From Actinomycetota bacterium (GTDB lineage: Bacteria > Actinomycetota > Acidimicrobiia > Acidimicrobiales > JAHWKP01): a stretch of 12,439 nt of DNA. Shown piece by piece: positions 5,793-12,439 of this stretch. The translations under genes were made by a program, and so were the position numbers. Position 1 is the stretch's first letter; every line of letters starts with the position of its first letter. The stretch is from the NCBI GenBank assembly GCA_019347775.1, contig JAHWKP010000035.1, forward strand, positions 1-12,439, read 5' to 3'. The notes beneath the pieces were generated by a model that did no database searches, was not told the origin of the DNA, and worked only from the letters and a program-made list of their open reading frames with translations.

Positions 5793-7204
5793 AGACGCTC
5801 CAGGTCGATAAGCTCGACATCGGACCGGGTAGCCATGGCTGATCGCAGTTCAGGCGCGAACCTCGGCGCGAAGAGCAAGAGCTTGGCGCCCGCAGCCGAG
5901 GGGCCCAACAGGGCACGCTTGTACTCCAAAGTGCTCACGCCGCCGGCCGCTACTTCTGCCTTTGTCCATTTGGCTTCGCCGATGGAGACAATTGTGTCCC
6001 CGGACCTGACCACTAGATCCAACTCCGCTGACTGCCTCGCAGATGGGTCGGGCACGACGCTGGGGCCCACCTTCTCTGGGGATCCGCCCAGTGTGCGCTC
6101 CGTGGCATAGCCGCGCGCCCACTCCCGAGCCAGGTGCTCGAAATGCGGCCCATACACCTGCGCGGAAGCAGTGTCCCGCGCTGCCCTCCAAGCCCACTTG
6201 GGCCCGCGACTGATTATCTCCGCCTCACGCGGGGCTATGAGCACCCGGTAGGTGCGCAGCATGGGCTCGGCCAGGTGGAAGGTTGACCGGCGTCCGTGGA
6301 GCGGATCTTCCAATCGCTCGACCAACGCCAGCTCGACCAGCGAGTTGAGTACGTGAGCGAGAGAGCTTTCGGCGCGGCCCAGTGCGGATGCGATTTGTCC
6401 TCGTCTGGTGGCACCCCCTGCGATGGCCGCGAGAGTCCCGACGTACAGGTTCCGATCCTGGACGGGCTCCTCTTCGAGAATCAGCCTGCCTTCTCTGAAT
6501 AGGGCAGAGGAGGGATTGAACAGGGTGCCTGTGATCCAGTCGTCCAGTCCCCGTCCGGGCTCGGGGAGGCGACCGCCGGCCAGCCCTCGAAAGGCGGGGG
6601 TTCCCCCGACCAAGGCGTGAAGTCGTGCGGCGGAGTCCCAGTCCTCACCCAGCTGCCAGAATTCTGCAGAGGCACGAAAGTCAAACGGCCTTATGACCAG
6701 TTCCAATGACGCTCTGCCCCGCAGCGGGGCACTCCCGGCGAGGAGGTCTCTCATCGCCCCCATCGCGGACCCGCAGATCAAGACATGCGGCCCGGCAGGC
6801 CTTGAAACCTTCGTCTGAAGGACTGAAGGCAGCGTTGGATCGGATTCGACGAGGTACTGGAATTCATCGAACACCACTAGCGGGGGCGACGCCTTCCACA
6901 GTTCCTGCAGAGCTTGCGCCCACGAGTCAAATCTCGGTATTGGACCTCCACCGGACAGCTCCGGCCACGCCGCCGCGAAGGCACCCAGCTGCTGACGATT
7001 CGTTCCTTGTGTCGCCTCCCAGTACCAGCCCTCAGTTGCTGTGGCGACGCGCTCTGCCAGGTAGGACTTCCCCTGACGTCGGCGGCCGTAGATAAGCCCG
7101 AAGCGAAAGCCGGCCCCAGGCCGACTGAACTGAGCGAGGCTCTCCCACTCCCACTCGCGGTCAAAGACATCCTCCGGCTTCTCCACGTTACAATAGTAGC
7201 TCAT
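5777..7204 (-). CDS. P-loop ATPase of the archaeal ATPase / DUF234 type
   Basis: This 475-aa protein has an N-terminal STAND/AAA-like ATPase domain. Walker A is YGRRRQGKSYL (residues 39-49) and Walker B is LVVFDEFQYL (residues 109-118), followed by HVLICGSAMGAMRDLL (sensor-like strand) and a winged-helix-like region (RRGQIASALGRAESSLAHVL). The C-terminal part matches the DUF234 pattern, with a PD-(D/E)xK-like core: AELDLVV (Asp396) and SIGEAKW (Glu410, Lys412). Such proteins are common in archaea and patchy in bacteria; their role is unclear, possibly acting on nucleic acid. It is the only interrupting gene on the ribosomal strand, and to the eye it is less GC-rich than its neighbours, which suggests transfer. 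The start at 7204 has no Shine-Dalgarno; GTG at codon 7 is an alternative. Confidence 0.9.
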   Translation of the reverse strand: MSYYCNVEKPEDVFDREWEWESLAQFSRPGAGFRFGLIYGRRRQGKSYLAERVATATEGWYWEATQGTNRQQLGAFAAAWPELSGGGPIPRFDSWAQALQELWKASPPLVVFDEFQYLVESDPTLPSVLQTKVSRPAGPHVLICGSAMGAMRDLLAGSAPLRGRASLELVIRPFDFRASAEFWQLGEDWDSAARLHALVGGTPAFRGLAGGRLPEPGRGLDDWITGTLFNPSSALFREGRLILEEEPVQDRNLYVGTLAAIAGGATRRGQIASALGRAESSLAHVLNSLVELALVERLEDPLHGRRSTFHLAEPMLRTYRVLIAPREAEIISRGPKWAWRAARDTASAQVYGPHFEHLAREWARGYATERTLGGSPEKVGPSVVPDPSARQSAELDLVVRSGDTIVSIGEAKWTKAEVAAGGVSTLEYKRALLGPSAAGAKLLLFAPRFAPELRSAMATRSDVELIDLERLYTGD

Positions 7205-7225
7205 CTATCATAAGCAGGGTTATGA
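7189..7225. promoter_or_regulatory. AT-rich divergent start region between the ATPase and LigD-polymerase genes
   Basis: The two start codons are only 21 bases apart, in one of the most AT-rich patches of the window. On the plus strand TACAAT (7189-7194) is a good -10 match 31 bases before the polymerase GTG. On the minus strand TATGAT (7212-7207) ends two bases before the ATPase ATG. If TATGAT is used, transcription would begin after that ATG, favouring the GTG at codon 7 as the true start. No good -35 box was found for either, so these are candidates only. Confidence 0.35.
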
Positions 7226-8299
7226 GTGTTGAATATCCGACCCCGCCCTAGGGGTGCCCTGAGTACCGTCGGCGCGGTGGTCAAGGCCGGTGAAGAGGTT
7301 CTGGAGATTGACGGGCGCGAGGTGAAGCTCACCAGCGCCGACAAGGTGTACTTCTCCGAGCGGGGCGATACCAAAGGCGACCTCGTCCGGCACTACCTGC
7401 GCCTGGCGGACCCCGTCATGTCCACCATGGGCGGCCGGCCGGTGCTGATGCAGCGCTTCCCCGAAGGGGCGGAAGGCCCGTCGTTCTTCCAGAAGCGGGT
7501 ACCGAAATCTCGTCCCGATTGGTTGCGGACGGCGACCGTGTCGACTCCCAACGGCACCGAATCCGAGGCTCTGGTCATCGAGGACCTGGCCCACGTGGTG
7601 TGGGCCGTCAACATCGGCTGCCTCGGATTCCACGTCTGGCCCAGTCAGGCCGACGACTTGGAACATGCTGACGAGCTCCGTCTCGACCTGGATCCCCAAC
7701 CGGGAACGGACTTCACCCAAGCACGGGAGGCGGCGTTCGTGCTCAAGGAGCTGCTCGACGAAGTCGGCGTGCGGGGATGGCCCAAGACGACCGGCAACCG
7801 CGGGATCCACGTCTACGTACGGCTTGAACCGAAATGGGATTCCTACGATGTGCGGCGGGGCGCCGTCGCTATTGCGCGTGAACTCGAGCGCCGTCGCCCG
7901 GACCTGCTGACGGCGGCGTGGTGGAAGGAGGAGCGCGGCGAGCGCATCTTTTTGGACTTCAACCAGAACGCGCCCCACAAGACGGTGTTCGGGGCGTGGT
8001 CGGTACGGGCCCGCCCCGGGGCGCAGGTGTCGATGCCGCTGACATGGGACGAGCTCGCCGACGTCCACGCCGACGAACTGACGATGGCAACGGTCGCGGA
8101 ACGCTACGAGGCAAACGGCGACCCTTGGGCCGATCTCAACGAGCATCCGCAATCTCTTGACGCCCTGCTGGCGATGTACCAGCGAGATCGGGACAACGGC
8201 CTGATGGACGCTCCTTGGCCGCCGGTCTATCCGAAGCAGCCCGACGAGCCGCCGAGGGTGGCGCCCAGTCGGGCCAAGAAGCCGGCCGCGGCCGACTGA
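7226..8299 (+). CDS. Stand-alone LigD-type polymerase domain (archaeo-eukaryotic primase fold)
   Basis: These enzymes fill gaps and add nucleotides, often ribonucleotides, at DNA ends during bacterial end joining. The protein is 357 aa and contains only the polymerase domain; ligase and phosphoesterase domains are absent. Family blocks in order are DKVYFSERGDTKGDLVRHYL (residues 39-58), FFQKRVPKSRPDWL (87-100), LRLDLDP with the metal-binding Asp154 and Asp156, the TTGNRGIHVYV nucleotide-binding block (188-198), and FLDFNQN with the third acidic residue Asp244, followed by GAWSVRARPGAQVSMPLTW. All catalytic residues appear intact. The GTG start at 7226 has a weak AGGG upstream; a later GTG (7277) is possible. 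No ku gene is in the window. The next gene follows 18 bases later. Confidence 0.92.
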   Translation: MLNIRPRPRGALSTVGAVVKAGEEVLEIDGREVKLTSADKVYFSERGDTKGDLVRHYLRLADPVMSTMGGRPVLMQRFPEGAEGPSFFQKRVPKSRPDWLRTATVSTPNGTESEALVIEDLAHVVWAVNIGCLGFHVWPSQADDLEHADELRLDLDPQPGTDFTQAREAAFVLKELLDEVGVRGWPKTTGNRGIHVYVRLEPKWDSYDVRRGAVAIARELERRRPDLLTAAWWKEERGERIFLDFNQNAPHKTVFGAWSVRARPGAQVSMPLTWDELADVHADELTMATVAERYEANGDPWADLNEHPQSLDALLAMYQRDRDNGLMDAPWPPVYPKQPDEPPRVAPSRAKKPAAAD

Positions 8300-8317
8300 C
8301 GAACGACAGGAGACAAC

Positions 8318-9598
8318 GTGGCGTGGGACTTCTCGACCGATCCGGAATTCCAGGAGAAACTCGACTGGGTCGACCAGTTCTGCCGCGAAGAGGTTGAGCC
8401 GCTGGACTACGTGTTCCCGTACGCGGTGCGCTCCAAGGACCCGAAGATCCGGGCCCTGGTCAAGGGCTTGCAGGACCAGGTCAAGGAGCAAGGCCTCTGG
8501 GCGATCTTCTTGGACAAGGACCTGGGCGGCCCGGGCTACGGCCAGCTCAAACTGGGTCTGCTGAACGAGATCCTGGGTCGGTACTCGGCGGCGCCTCAGA
8601 TATTCGGGGCTGCGGCCCCGGACACCGGCAACATGGAGATGCTCGCCGCCTACGGCACTGACGAGCAGAAGAAGCGCTGGCTCGAGCCCCTCATCAACCA
8701 GGAGATCTTCTCGGCCTATTCGATGACCGAACCCCAGGGGGGCTCGGACCCGAACCTGTTCCGCACGCACGCCATGCGCGACGGCGACGAGTGGGTCATC
8801 AACGGCGAGAAGTGGTTCACCAGCGCCGGACGGGTCGCCGACATCCTGTTCGTGATGTGCACCAACGGAATGTTCGTCGTGCCTCGGGAGACTCCGGGCG
8901 TCGAGATTCAACCCGAGCCCCGCAACCACAACCACATCATCTACAGAGACGTCCGCGTTCCTCTCGACCACCTGCTCGGGCCGGAAAACGGCGCCAAAGT
9001 GCTCGCTCAGCGCCGGCTCGGTGGCGGACGCATCCACCATGCAATGCGCACCATCGCCCAGTGCAAGCTCGCCTTCGACATGATGTGCGAGCGGGCCCTC
9101 AGCCGGGAGTCGCACGGCAAGATCATCGGGGAGCACCAGATGGTGCAGGAGCGAATCGCCGACTCCTACGCCGCCATCCGGATGCTGCGCCTCTTCGTCC
9201 TGGAGACGGCGTGGAAGATCGATAACTCCTCGACGCAGGAGACCCGCACCGACATCGCCGCCGTCAAGTTCACGATGGCCAAGGTGCTACGCGACGTGTC
9301 CTACAACGCGCTCCACATCCTCGGCTCGCTCGGCACCACCGACCTCACGCCGCTGCAAGCCATATACGCCGCCGCTCCCACGATGGGCATCGCCGATGGT
9401 GTGGATGAGGTCCACAAGGCCACCGTGGCCCGCAACGTGCTGAAGGATTACGAGCCCCACGACGGCTACTGGCCCACCGAGTACATCCCCGCCAAGCGCG
9501 AAGCCGCCTGGCAGAAGTTCCAGCCCAAGTTCGAAGCCGACCCCGACCTACGAGAACTAGCCGAGGGCTACAAGAAGTACTTCGCCAACCGCCGCTGA
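8318..9598 (+). CDS. Acyl-CoA dehydrogenase family protein
   Basis: The family oxidises acyl-CoA thioesters at the alpha-beta bond with FAD, passing electrons to ETF. The protein is 426 aa, in the usual range. Seen in order are an N-terminal helical domain (residues 1-130), the flavin/substrate block FSAYSMTEPQGGSDP (131-145) followed by WVINGEKWFTSAG, and a C-terminal helical domain with HILGSLGTTDLTPLQ and DGVDEVHKATVARNVL (about 360-375). The last is the DG..EVH version seen in ACAD10/11-like and some bacterial long-chain relatives rather than the YEGT form of classical short- or medium-chain enzymes. The substrate is unknown. GTG at 8318 has a good AGGAG seven bases before it. It is probably co-transcribed with the upstream polymerase gene. 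It ends nine bases from the convergent rpsJ stop. Confidence 0.93.
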   Translation: MAWDFSTDPEFQEKLDWVDQFCREEVEPLDYVFPYAVRSKDPKIRALVKGLQDQVKEQGLWAIFLDKDLGGPGYGQLKLGLLNEILGRYSAAPQIFGAAAPDTGNMEMLAAYGTDEQKKRWLEPLINQEIFSAYSMTEPQGGSDPNLFRTHAMRDGDEWVINGEKWFTSAGRVADILFVMCTNGMFVVPRETPGVEIQPEPRNHNHIIYRDVRVPLDHLLGPENGAKVLAQRRLGGGRIHHAMRTIAQCKLAFDMMCERALSRESHGKIIGEHQMVQERIADSYAAIRMLRLFVLETAWKIDNSSTQETRTDIAAVKFTMAKVLRDVSYNALHILGSLGTTDLTPLQAIYAAAPTMGIADGVDEVHKATVARNVLKDYEPHDGYWPTEYIPAKREAAWQKFQPKFEADPDLRELAEGYKKYFANRR

Positions 9599-9607
9599 GG
9601 CCCTGTC

Positions 9608-9922
9608 TTACGCGGTTTGGATCTTTATTTCGATGTCGACGCCGGCGGGGACGTCGAGGCGCTGCAGGGAGTCGACCGTCTTGGGAGTCGGGTCGAAGAT
9701 GTCGAGCAGGCGCTTGTGGATGCGCATCTCGAAGTGCTCGCGGGAGTCCTTGTACTTGTGCGGCGAGCGGATGACGGTGTAGCGGTGACGCTCAGTCGGC
9801 AGCGGGACGGGGCCGCGCACCTTCGCTGAGGTGCGCAGCACCGTCTCCACGATCTTGCGGGTGGAAGAGTCGATGACCTGGTGGTCGTACGCCTTGAGGC
9901 GGATGCGGATTTTCTGGGCCAT
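9608..9922 (-). CDS. rpsJ: 30S ribosomal protein S10 (uS10)
   Basis: S10 is part of the small-subunit head and, with NusB, of transcription antitermination complexes. It is 104 aa, normal length, starting MAQKIRIRLKAYDHQVIDSS. It contains VRGPVPLPTERHRYTVIRSP, FEMRIHKRLLDIFDPTPKTV and the C-terminal VPAGVDIEIKI, all standard. It lies 29 bases after tuf, with AGAAGAG as ribosome-binding site, so it is probably co-transcribed with fusA and tuf. In most bacteria rplC follows directly; here the next gene is on the opposite strand and ends nine bases away, with no visible terminator in between. Confidence 0.98.
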   Translation of the reverse strand: MAQKIRIRLKAYDHQVIDSSTRKIVETVLRTSAKVRGPVPLPTERHRYTVIRSPHKYKDSREHFEMRIHKRLLDIFDPTPKTVDSLQRLDVPAGVDIEIKIQTA

Positions 9923-9951
9923 CGCTCTTCTCTATTTCCTGGTTGCCGGGA

Positions 9952-11142
9952 CTACTTGAGGATCTTGGTGACGCGGCCGGAGGCCACGGTGCGGCCACCC
10001 TCACGAATGGCGAAGCGGAGACCCTCGTCCATGGCGATGGGGTGCAGAAGCTCCACCTTCATCGTCGTGTTGTCGCCGGGCATGACCATCTCCGTGCCCT
10101 CGGGCAGCGAGATGGTGCCGGTCACGTCAGTGGTCCGGAAGTAGAACTGCGGGCGGTAGTTGGTGAAGAACGCCTTGTGGCGTCCGCCCTCTTCCTTGGA
10201 CAGGACGTAGACCTGGGCCTCGAAGTCGGTGTGGGGAGTGATCGAACCGGGCTTGCACAGCACCTGGCCACGCTCCACCTCCTCTTTCTTCGTGCCTCGC
10301 AGCAGGGCGCCGATGTTGTCGCCTGCACGGCCCTCGTCGAGGATCTTGCGGAACATCTCGACGCCGGTGCAGACCGTCCTCTGGGTGTCGCGGATGCCGA
10401 CGATCTCGATCTCGTCGCCGGTCTTTACGATGCCCTGCTCGACCTTGCCGGTGACGACCGTGCCACGTCCGGTGATGGAGAAGACGTCCTCGATCGGCAT
10501 CAGGAAGGGCTTGTCGGTGTCGCGCTCGGGCTCCGGCACGAACGAACCGACCGCGTCCATGAGATCCTGGACGCCCTTGGCGGCTTCGGGGTCGCCCTCG
10601 AGGGCCTTCAGCGCCGACACGCGGATGACCGGAGTGTCGTCACCGGGGAACTCGTACTTGTTGAGTAGCTCACGCACCTCGAGCTCGACGAGGTCCAGCA
10701 GCTCCTCGTCGTCGACCATGTCGGCCTTGTTGAGGGCCACCACGATGGACGGCACGCCGACCTGGCGGGCGAGCAGTACGTGCTCAGAGGTCTGGGCCAT
10801 GGGGCCGTCGGCGGCTGACACCACGAGGATGGCTCCGTCGACCTGGGCCGCGCCGGTGATCATGTTCTTGATGTAGTCGGCGTGACCGGGCATGTCGACG
10901 TGGGCGTAGTGGCGGTTCGCCGTCTGGTACTCGACGTGCGAGATGTTGATGGTGATGCCCCGCTGGCGCTCCTCGGGTGCGTTGTCGATCGCGTCGAAGG
11001 CGGAGAACGTCGTGCCCGTCGGGTCGGCCTCGGACAGCACCTTGGTGATGGCCGCGGTGAGCGTGGTCTTGCCGTGATCGACGTGACCCATCGTGCCGAG
11101 GTTGAGGTGCGGCTTGGTGCGCTCGAACTTCTGCTTAGCCAT
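9952..11142 (-). CDS. tuf: Translation elongation factor Tu
   Basis: EF-Tu carries aminoacyl-tRNA to the ribosome as a GTP complex. It is 396 aa, full length. The GTP-binding motifs are G1 GHVDHGKT (residues 19-26), the switch I block QRGITINISHVEY, G3 DMPGH in HVDMPGHADYIKNM, and G4 NKADM. Domains II and III follow with ITGRGTVVTGKVEQG, FRTTDVTGTISLPEG and a C-terminal GGRTVASGRVTKILK. The G3 element has Met where E. coli has Cys (DCPGH), which is not a catalytic position. Upstream GGGAAAGG is a plausible ribosome-binding site. The gene lies between fusA and rpsJ, the usual str-operon arrangement. Confidence 0.98.
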   Translation of the reverse strand: MAKQKFERTKPHLNLGTMGHVDHGKTTLTAAITKVLSEADPTGTTFSAFDAIDNAPEERQRGITINISHVEYQTANRHYAHVDMPGHADYIKNMITGAAQVDGAILVVSAADGPMAQTSEHVLLARQVGVPSIVVALNKADMVDDEELLDLVELEVRELLNKYEFPGDDTPVIRVSALKALEGDPEAAKGVQDLMDAVGSFVPEPERDTDKPFLMPIEDVFSITGRGTVVTGKVEQGIVKTGDEIEIVGIRDTQRTVCTGVEMFRKILDEGRAGDNIGALLRGTKKEEVERGQVLCKPGSITPHTDFEAQVYVLSKEEGGRHKAFFTNYRPQFYFRTTDVTGTISLPEGTEMVMPGDNTTMKVELLHPIAMDEGLRFAIREGGRTVASGRVTKILK

Positions 11143-11184
11143 GGTGTTGTGAGGCCTTTCCCTTTCGGTTCTTAGTTAGGTAGT

Positions 11185-11208
11185 GGCGGGGGCTCGGAGC
11201 CCTTCGCC
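11185..11208 (-). other. Hairpin in the fusA-tuf spacer
   Basis: The 84-base spacer between fusA and tuf contains an extended inverted repeat: GGGCT with AGCCC around a 3-base loop (11190-11202), extended by an outer GGCG/CGCC pair after a small internal bulge. On the transcribed strand it is not followed by a run of T, so it is unlikely to be a full terminator. It could be an mRNA processing or attenuation site that sets tuf expression apart from fusA, which is inference. I see no convincing tuf promoter in this spacer. Confidence 0.4.
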
Positions 11209-11226
11209 TTCGTGATTTCAGGTGGC

Positions 11227-12439
11227 TTACTCGCCACGGACCCGGGCGACGATTTCTCGTGCGACCGCTTCCGGGACCTGCTCGTAGGAATGGAACTGCA
11301 TGGTGGGCGCCGCCCGACCCTGGGTCATCGACCGGAGGTCGGTAGCGTAGCCGAACATCTCGGCCAGCGGCACCTGTGCGCGAACGATCCGGTCGGAGCC
11401 ACGTTGGTCCATCGCCTCGACCTTCCCGCGGCGGCCGGAGATGTCACCGATGACATCGCCCATGAACTCCTCGGGCGTTACGACCTCGATGTCGAACACG
11501 GGCTCGAGCAGGACCGGCTTCGCCTTCTTGCACGCCTCTTTGAAGACCATCGAGCCGCAGATCTTGAACGCCATCTCGGAGGAGTCGACGTCGTGGCTCG
11601 ACCCGTCCTGCAGCGTGACGCGGGCATCGACCACCGGATAACCGGCGAGCACGCCCGAGGCCATCGCCTCTTGCACGCCCTGGTCGACCGCCGGGATGTA
11701 CTCGGTCGGGATACGGCCCCCAGTGATCTTGTTGACGAACTCGTAGCCGCCGCCGGGGCCGGTGGGCTCCAGGGTGATGACCACGTGGCCGTACTGGCCA
11801 CGACCACCGGTCTGGCGGATATAGCGCTCTTCGATCTTCTCGACCGTCTCGGTGATGGTCTCGCGGTAGGCGACCTGGGGGCGGCCCACGTTGGCGTCGA
11901 CCTTGAACTCGCGCAGCATCCGGTCGACCAGGACCTCGAGGTGCAGCTCGCCCTGGCCGCCGAGGATGGTCTGGCCCGTCTCCTCGTCCGAATGGACCTG
12001 GAAGGACGGGTCCTCGTCGCTCAGCGAGGCGAGCGCCCGCGACAGCTTGTCCTGCGCGTCCTTCGACTTGGGCTCGACGGCCACGTGGATGACGGGCTCG
12101 GGGAACGACAGCGACTCGAGCACGACGGGCGCGTTGGGGTCGCAGAGCGTGTCGCCGGTGGTCGTCTGCTTGAGTCCGACGACCGCGACGATGTCGCCCG
12201 TGTGGACCGCGTCGAGGTCCTCGCGGTGGTTGGCGTGCATCTGCAGGATGCGCCCGATCCGTTCCTTGCGGTCCTTCGTGGAGTTGAGGACCGTGCCGCC
12301 CTTGTCGAGGCTGCCCGAATACACCCGCAGGTAGGTGAGCTTGCCCACGTGGGGGTCGCTCATGATCTTGAAGGCCAGGGCGCTGAAGGGCTCGGTGTCG
12401 GAGGTCTCGCGTACGACGTCCTCGATGTCCTTGACATCA
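11227..12439 (-). CDS. fusA: Translation elongation factor G, partial (5' end outside window)
   Basis: EF-G is the GTPase that moves tRNA and mRNA through the ribosome after peptide transfer. About 403 codons lie here, covering domain II onward; the GTPase domain is beyond the window. The frame is open to the edge (DVKDIEDVV, then ALAFKIMSDPHVGKLTYLRV, a domain II block). Domain III has GQGELHLEVLVDRMLREF. Domain IV begins around RPQVAYRETITETVEKIEER and GGRGQYGHVVITLEP. Domain V ends with MFGYATDLRSMTQGRAAPTM and the C-terminus VARVRGE. The internal ATG at 12363 is not the start. tuf follows after 84 bases. Confidence 0.98.
   Translation of the reverse strand, partial: DVKDIEDVVRETSDTEPFSALAFKIMSDPHVGKLTYLRVYSGSLDKGGTVLNSTKDRKERIGRILQMHANHREDLDAVHTGDIVAVVGLKQTTTGDTLCDPNAPVVLESLSFPEPVIHVAVEPKSKDAQDKLSRALASLSDEDPSFQVHSDEETGQTILGGQGELHLEVLVDRMLREFKVDANVGRPQVAYRETITETVEKIEERYIRQTGGRGQYGHVVITLEPTGPGGGYEFVNKITGGRIPTEYIPAVDQGVQEAMASGVLAGYPVVDARVTLQDGSSHDVDSSEMAFKICGSMVFKEACKKAKPVLLEPVFDIEVVTPEEFMGDVIGDISGRRGKVEAMDQRGSDRIVRAQVPLAEMFGYATDLRSMTQGRAAPTMQFHSYEQVPEAVAREIVARVRGE

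Noticed and set aside
7220..9136. Long minus-strand open frame (638 codons) antisense to the polymerase and dehydrogenase genes
   Set aside because: Both plus-strand genes have clear family motifs over the same bases. The antisense frame is Val/Leu/Arg/His-rich with no recognisable domain.
1..12439. Search by eye for tRNA, rRNA, CRISPR arrays, transposases and attachment-site repeats, especially at the edges of the 4115-9607 block
   Set aside because: No cloverleaf, spaced direct repeats, transposase motifs or flanking direct repeats were seen, so the block cannot be called a mobile element from this sequence.

Overview
The window is GC-rich bacterial DNA that carries the end of the str operon and most of the S10 ribosomal-protein operon, all read on the minus strand. 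In transcription order it holds fusA (5' part outside the window), tuf and rpsJ, then a 5.5 kb interruption, then rplC, rplD, rplW, rplB, rpsS, rplV and rpsC (3' part outside or replaced). GC content, codon choice and the protein sequences (for example the L2 and S3 signatures) suggest an actinobacterium. An Acidimicrobiia-like lineage is plausible, but this is inference from sequence style and not a phylogenetic result.

Layout: positions 1-4114 hold seven tightly packed ribosomal-protein genes with overlapping stops and starts (TAATG at rplV/rpsC, ATGA at rpsS/rplV and rplD/rplW). Positions 4115-4465 are a 351-base gene-free leader and spacer. Positions 4466-9598 hold five non-ribosomal genes: a 57-residue secreted Cys-containing peptide, a DAO-family FAD oxidoreductase, an ATPase of the archaeal ATPase/DUF234 type on the minus strand, a stand-alone LigD-type polymerase domain, and an acyl-CoA dehydrogenase. 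Positions 9608-12439 hold rpsJ, tuf and the last ~403 codons of fusA.

Four points stand out. First, rpsJ and rplC, normally adjacent, are separated by a block of mostly opposite-strand genes, so rplC and everything after it must have its own promoter. Second, a ~63-base double-hairpin element occurs twice, once just before the rplC start and once inside the 3' end of rplD. Almost all differences between the copies are compensatory base-pair changes or lie in one loop, which argues for a conserved structure. The rplD copy is read in frame as an extra C-terminal tail of L4. Third, the rpsC frame stays open to the window edge but stops resembling S3 at about residue 144, so this edge is either a chimeric join or a highly abnormal S3. 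Fourth, L22 carries an unusual ~80-residue acidic tail.

The ribosomal and elongation-factor genes work together in translation. The five interrupting genes show no shared pathway; the polymerase and the acyl-CoA dehydrogenase are probably co-transcribed, and the peptide and the oxidoreductase may be. No tRNA, rRNA, CRISPR array, transposase or clear intrinsic terminator was seen.
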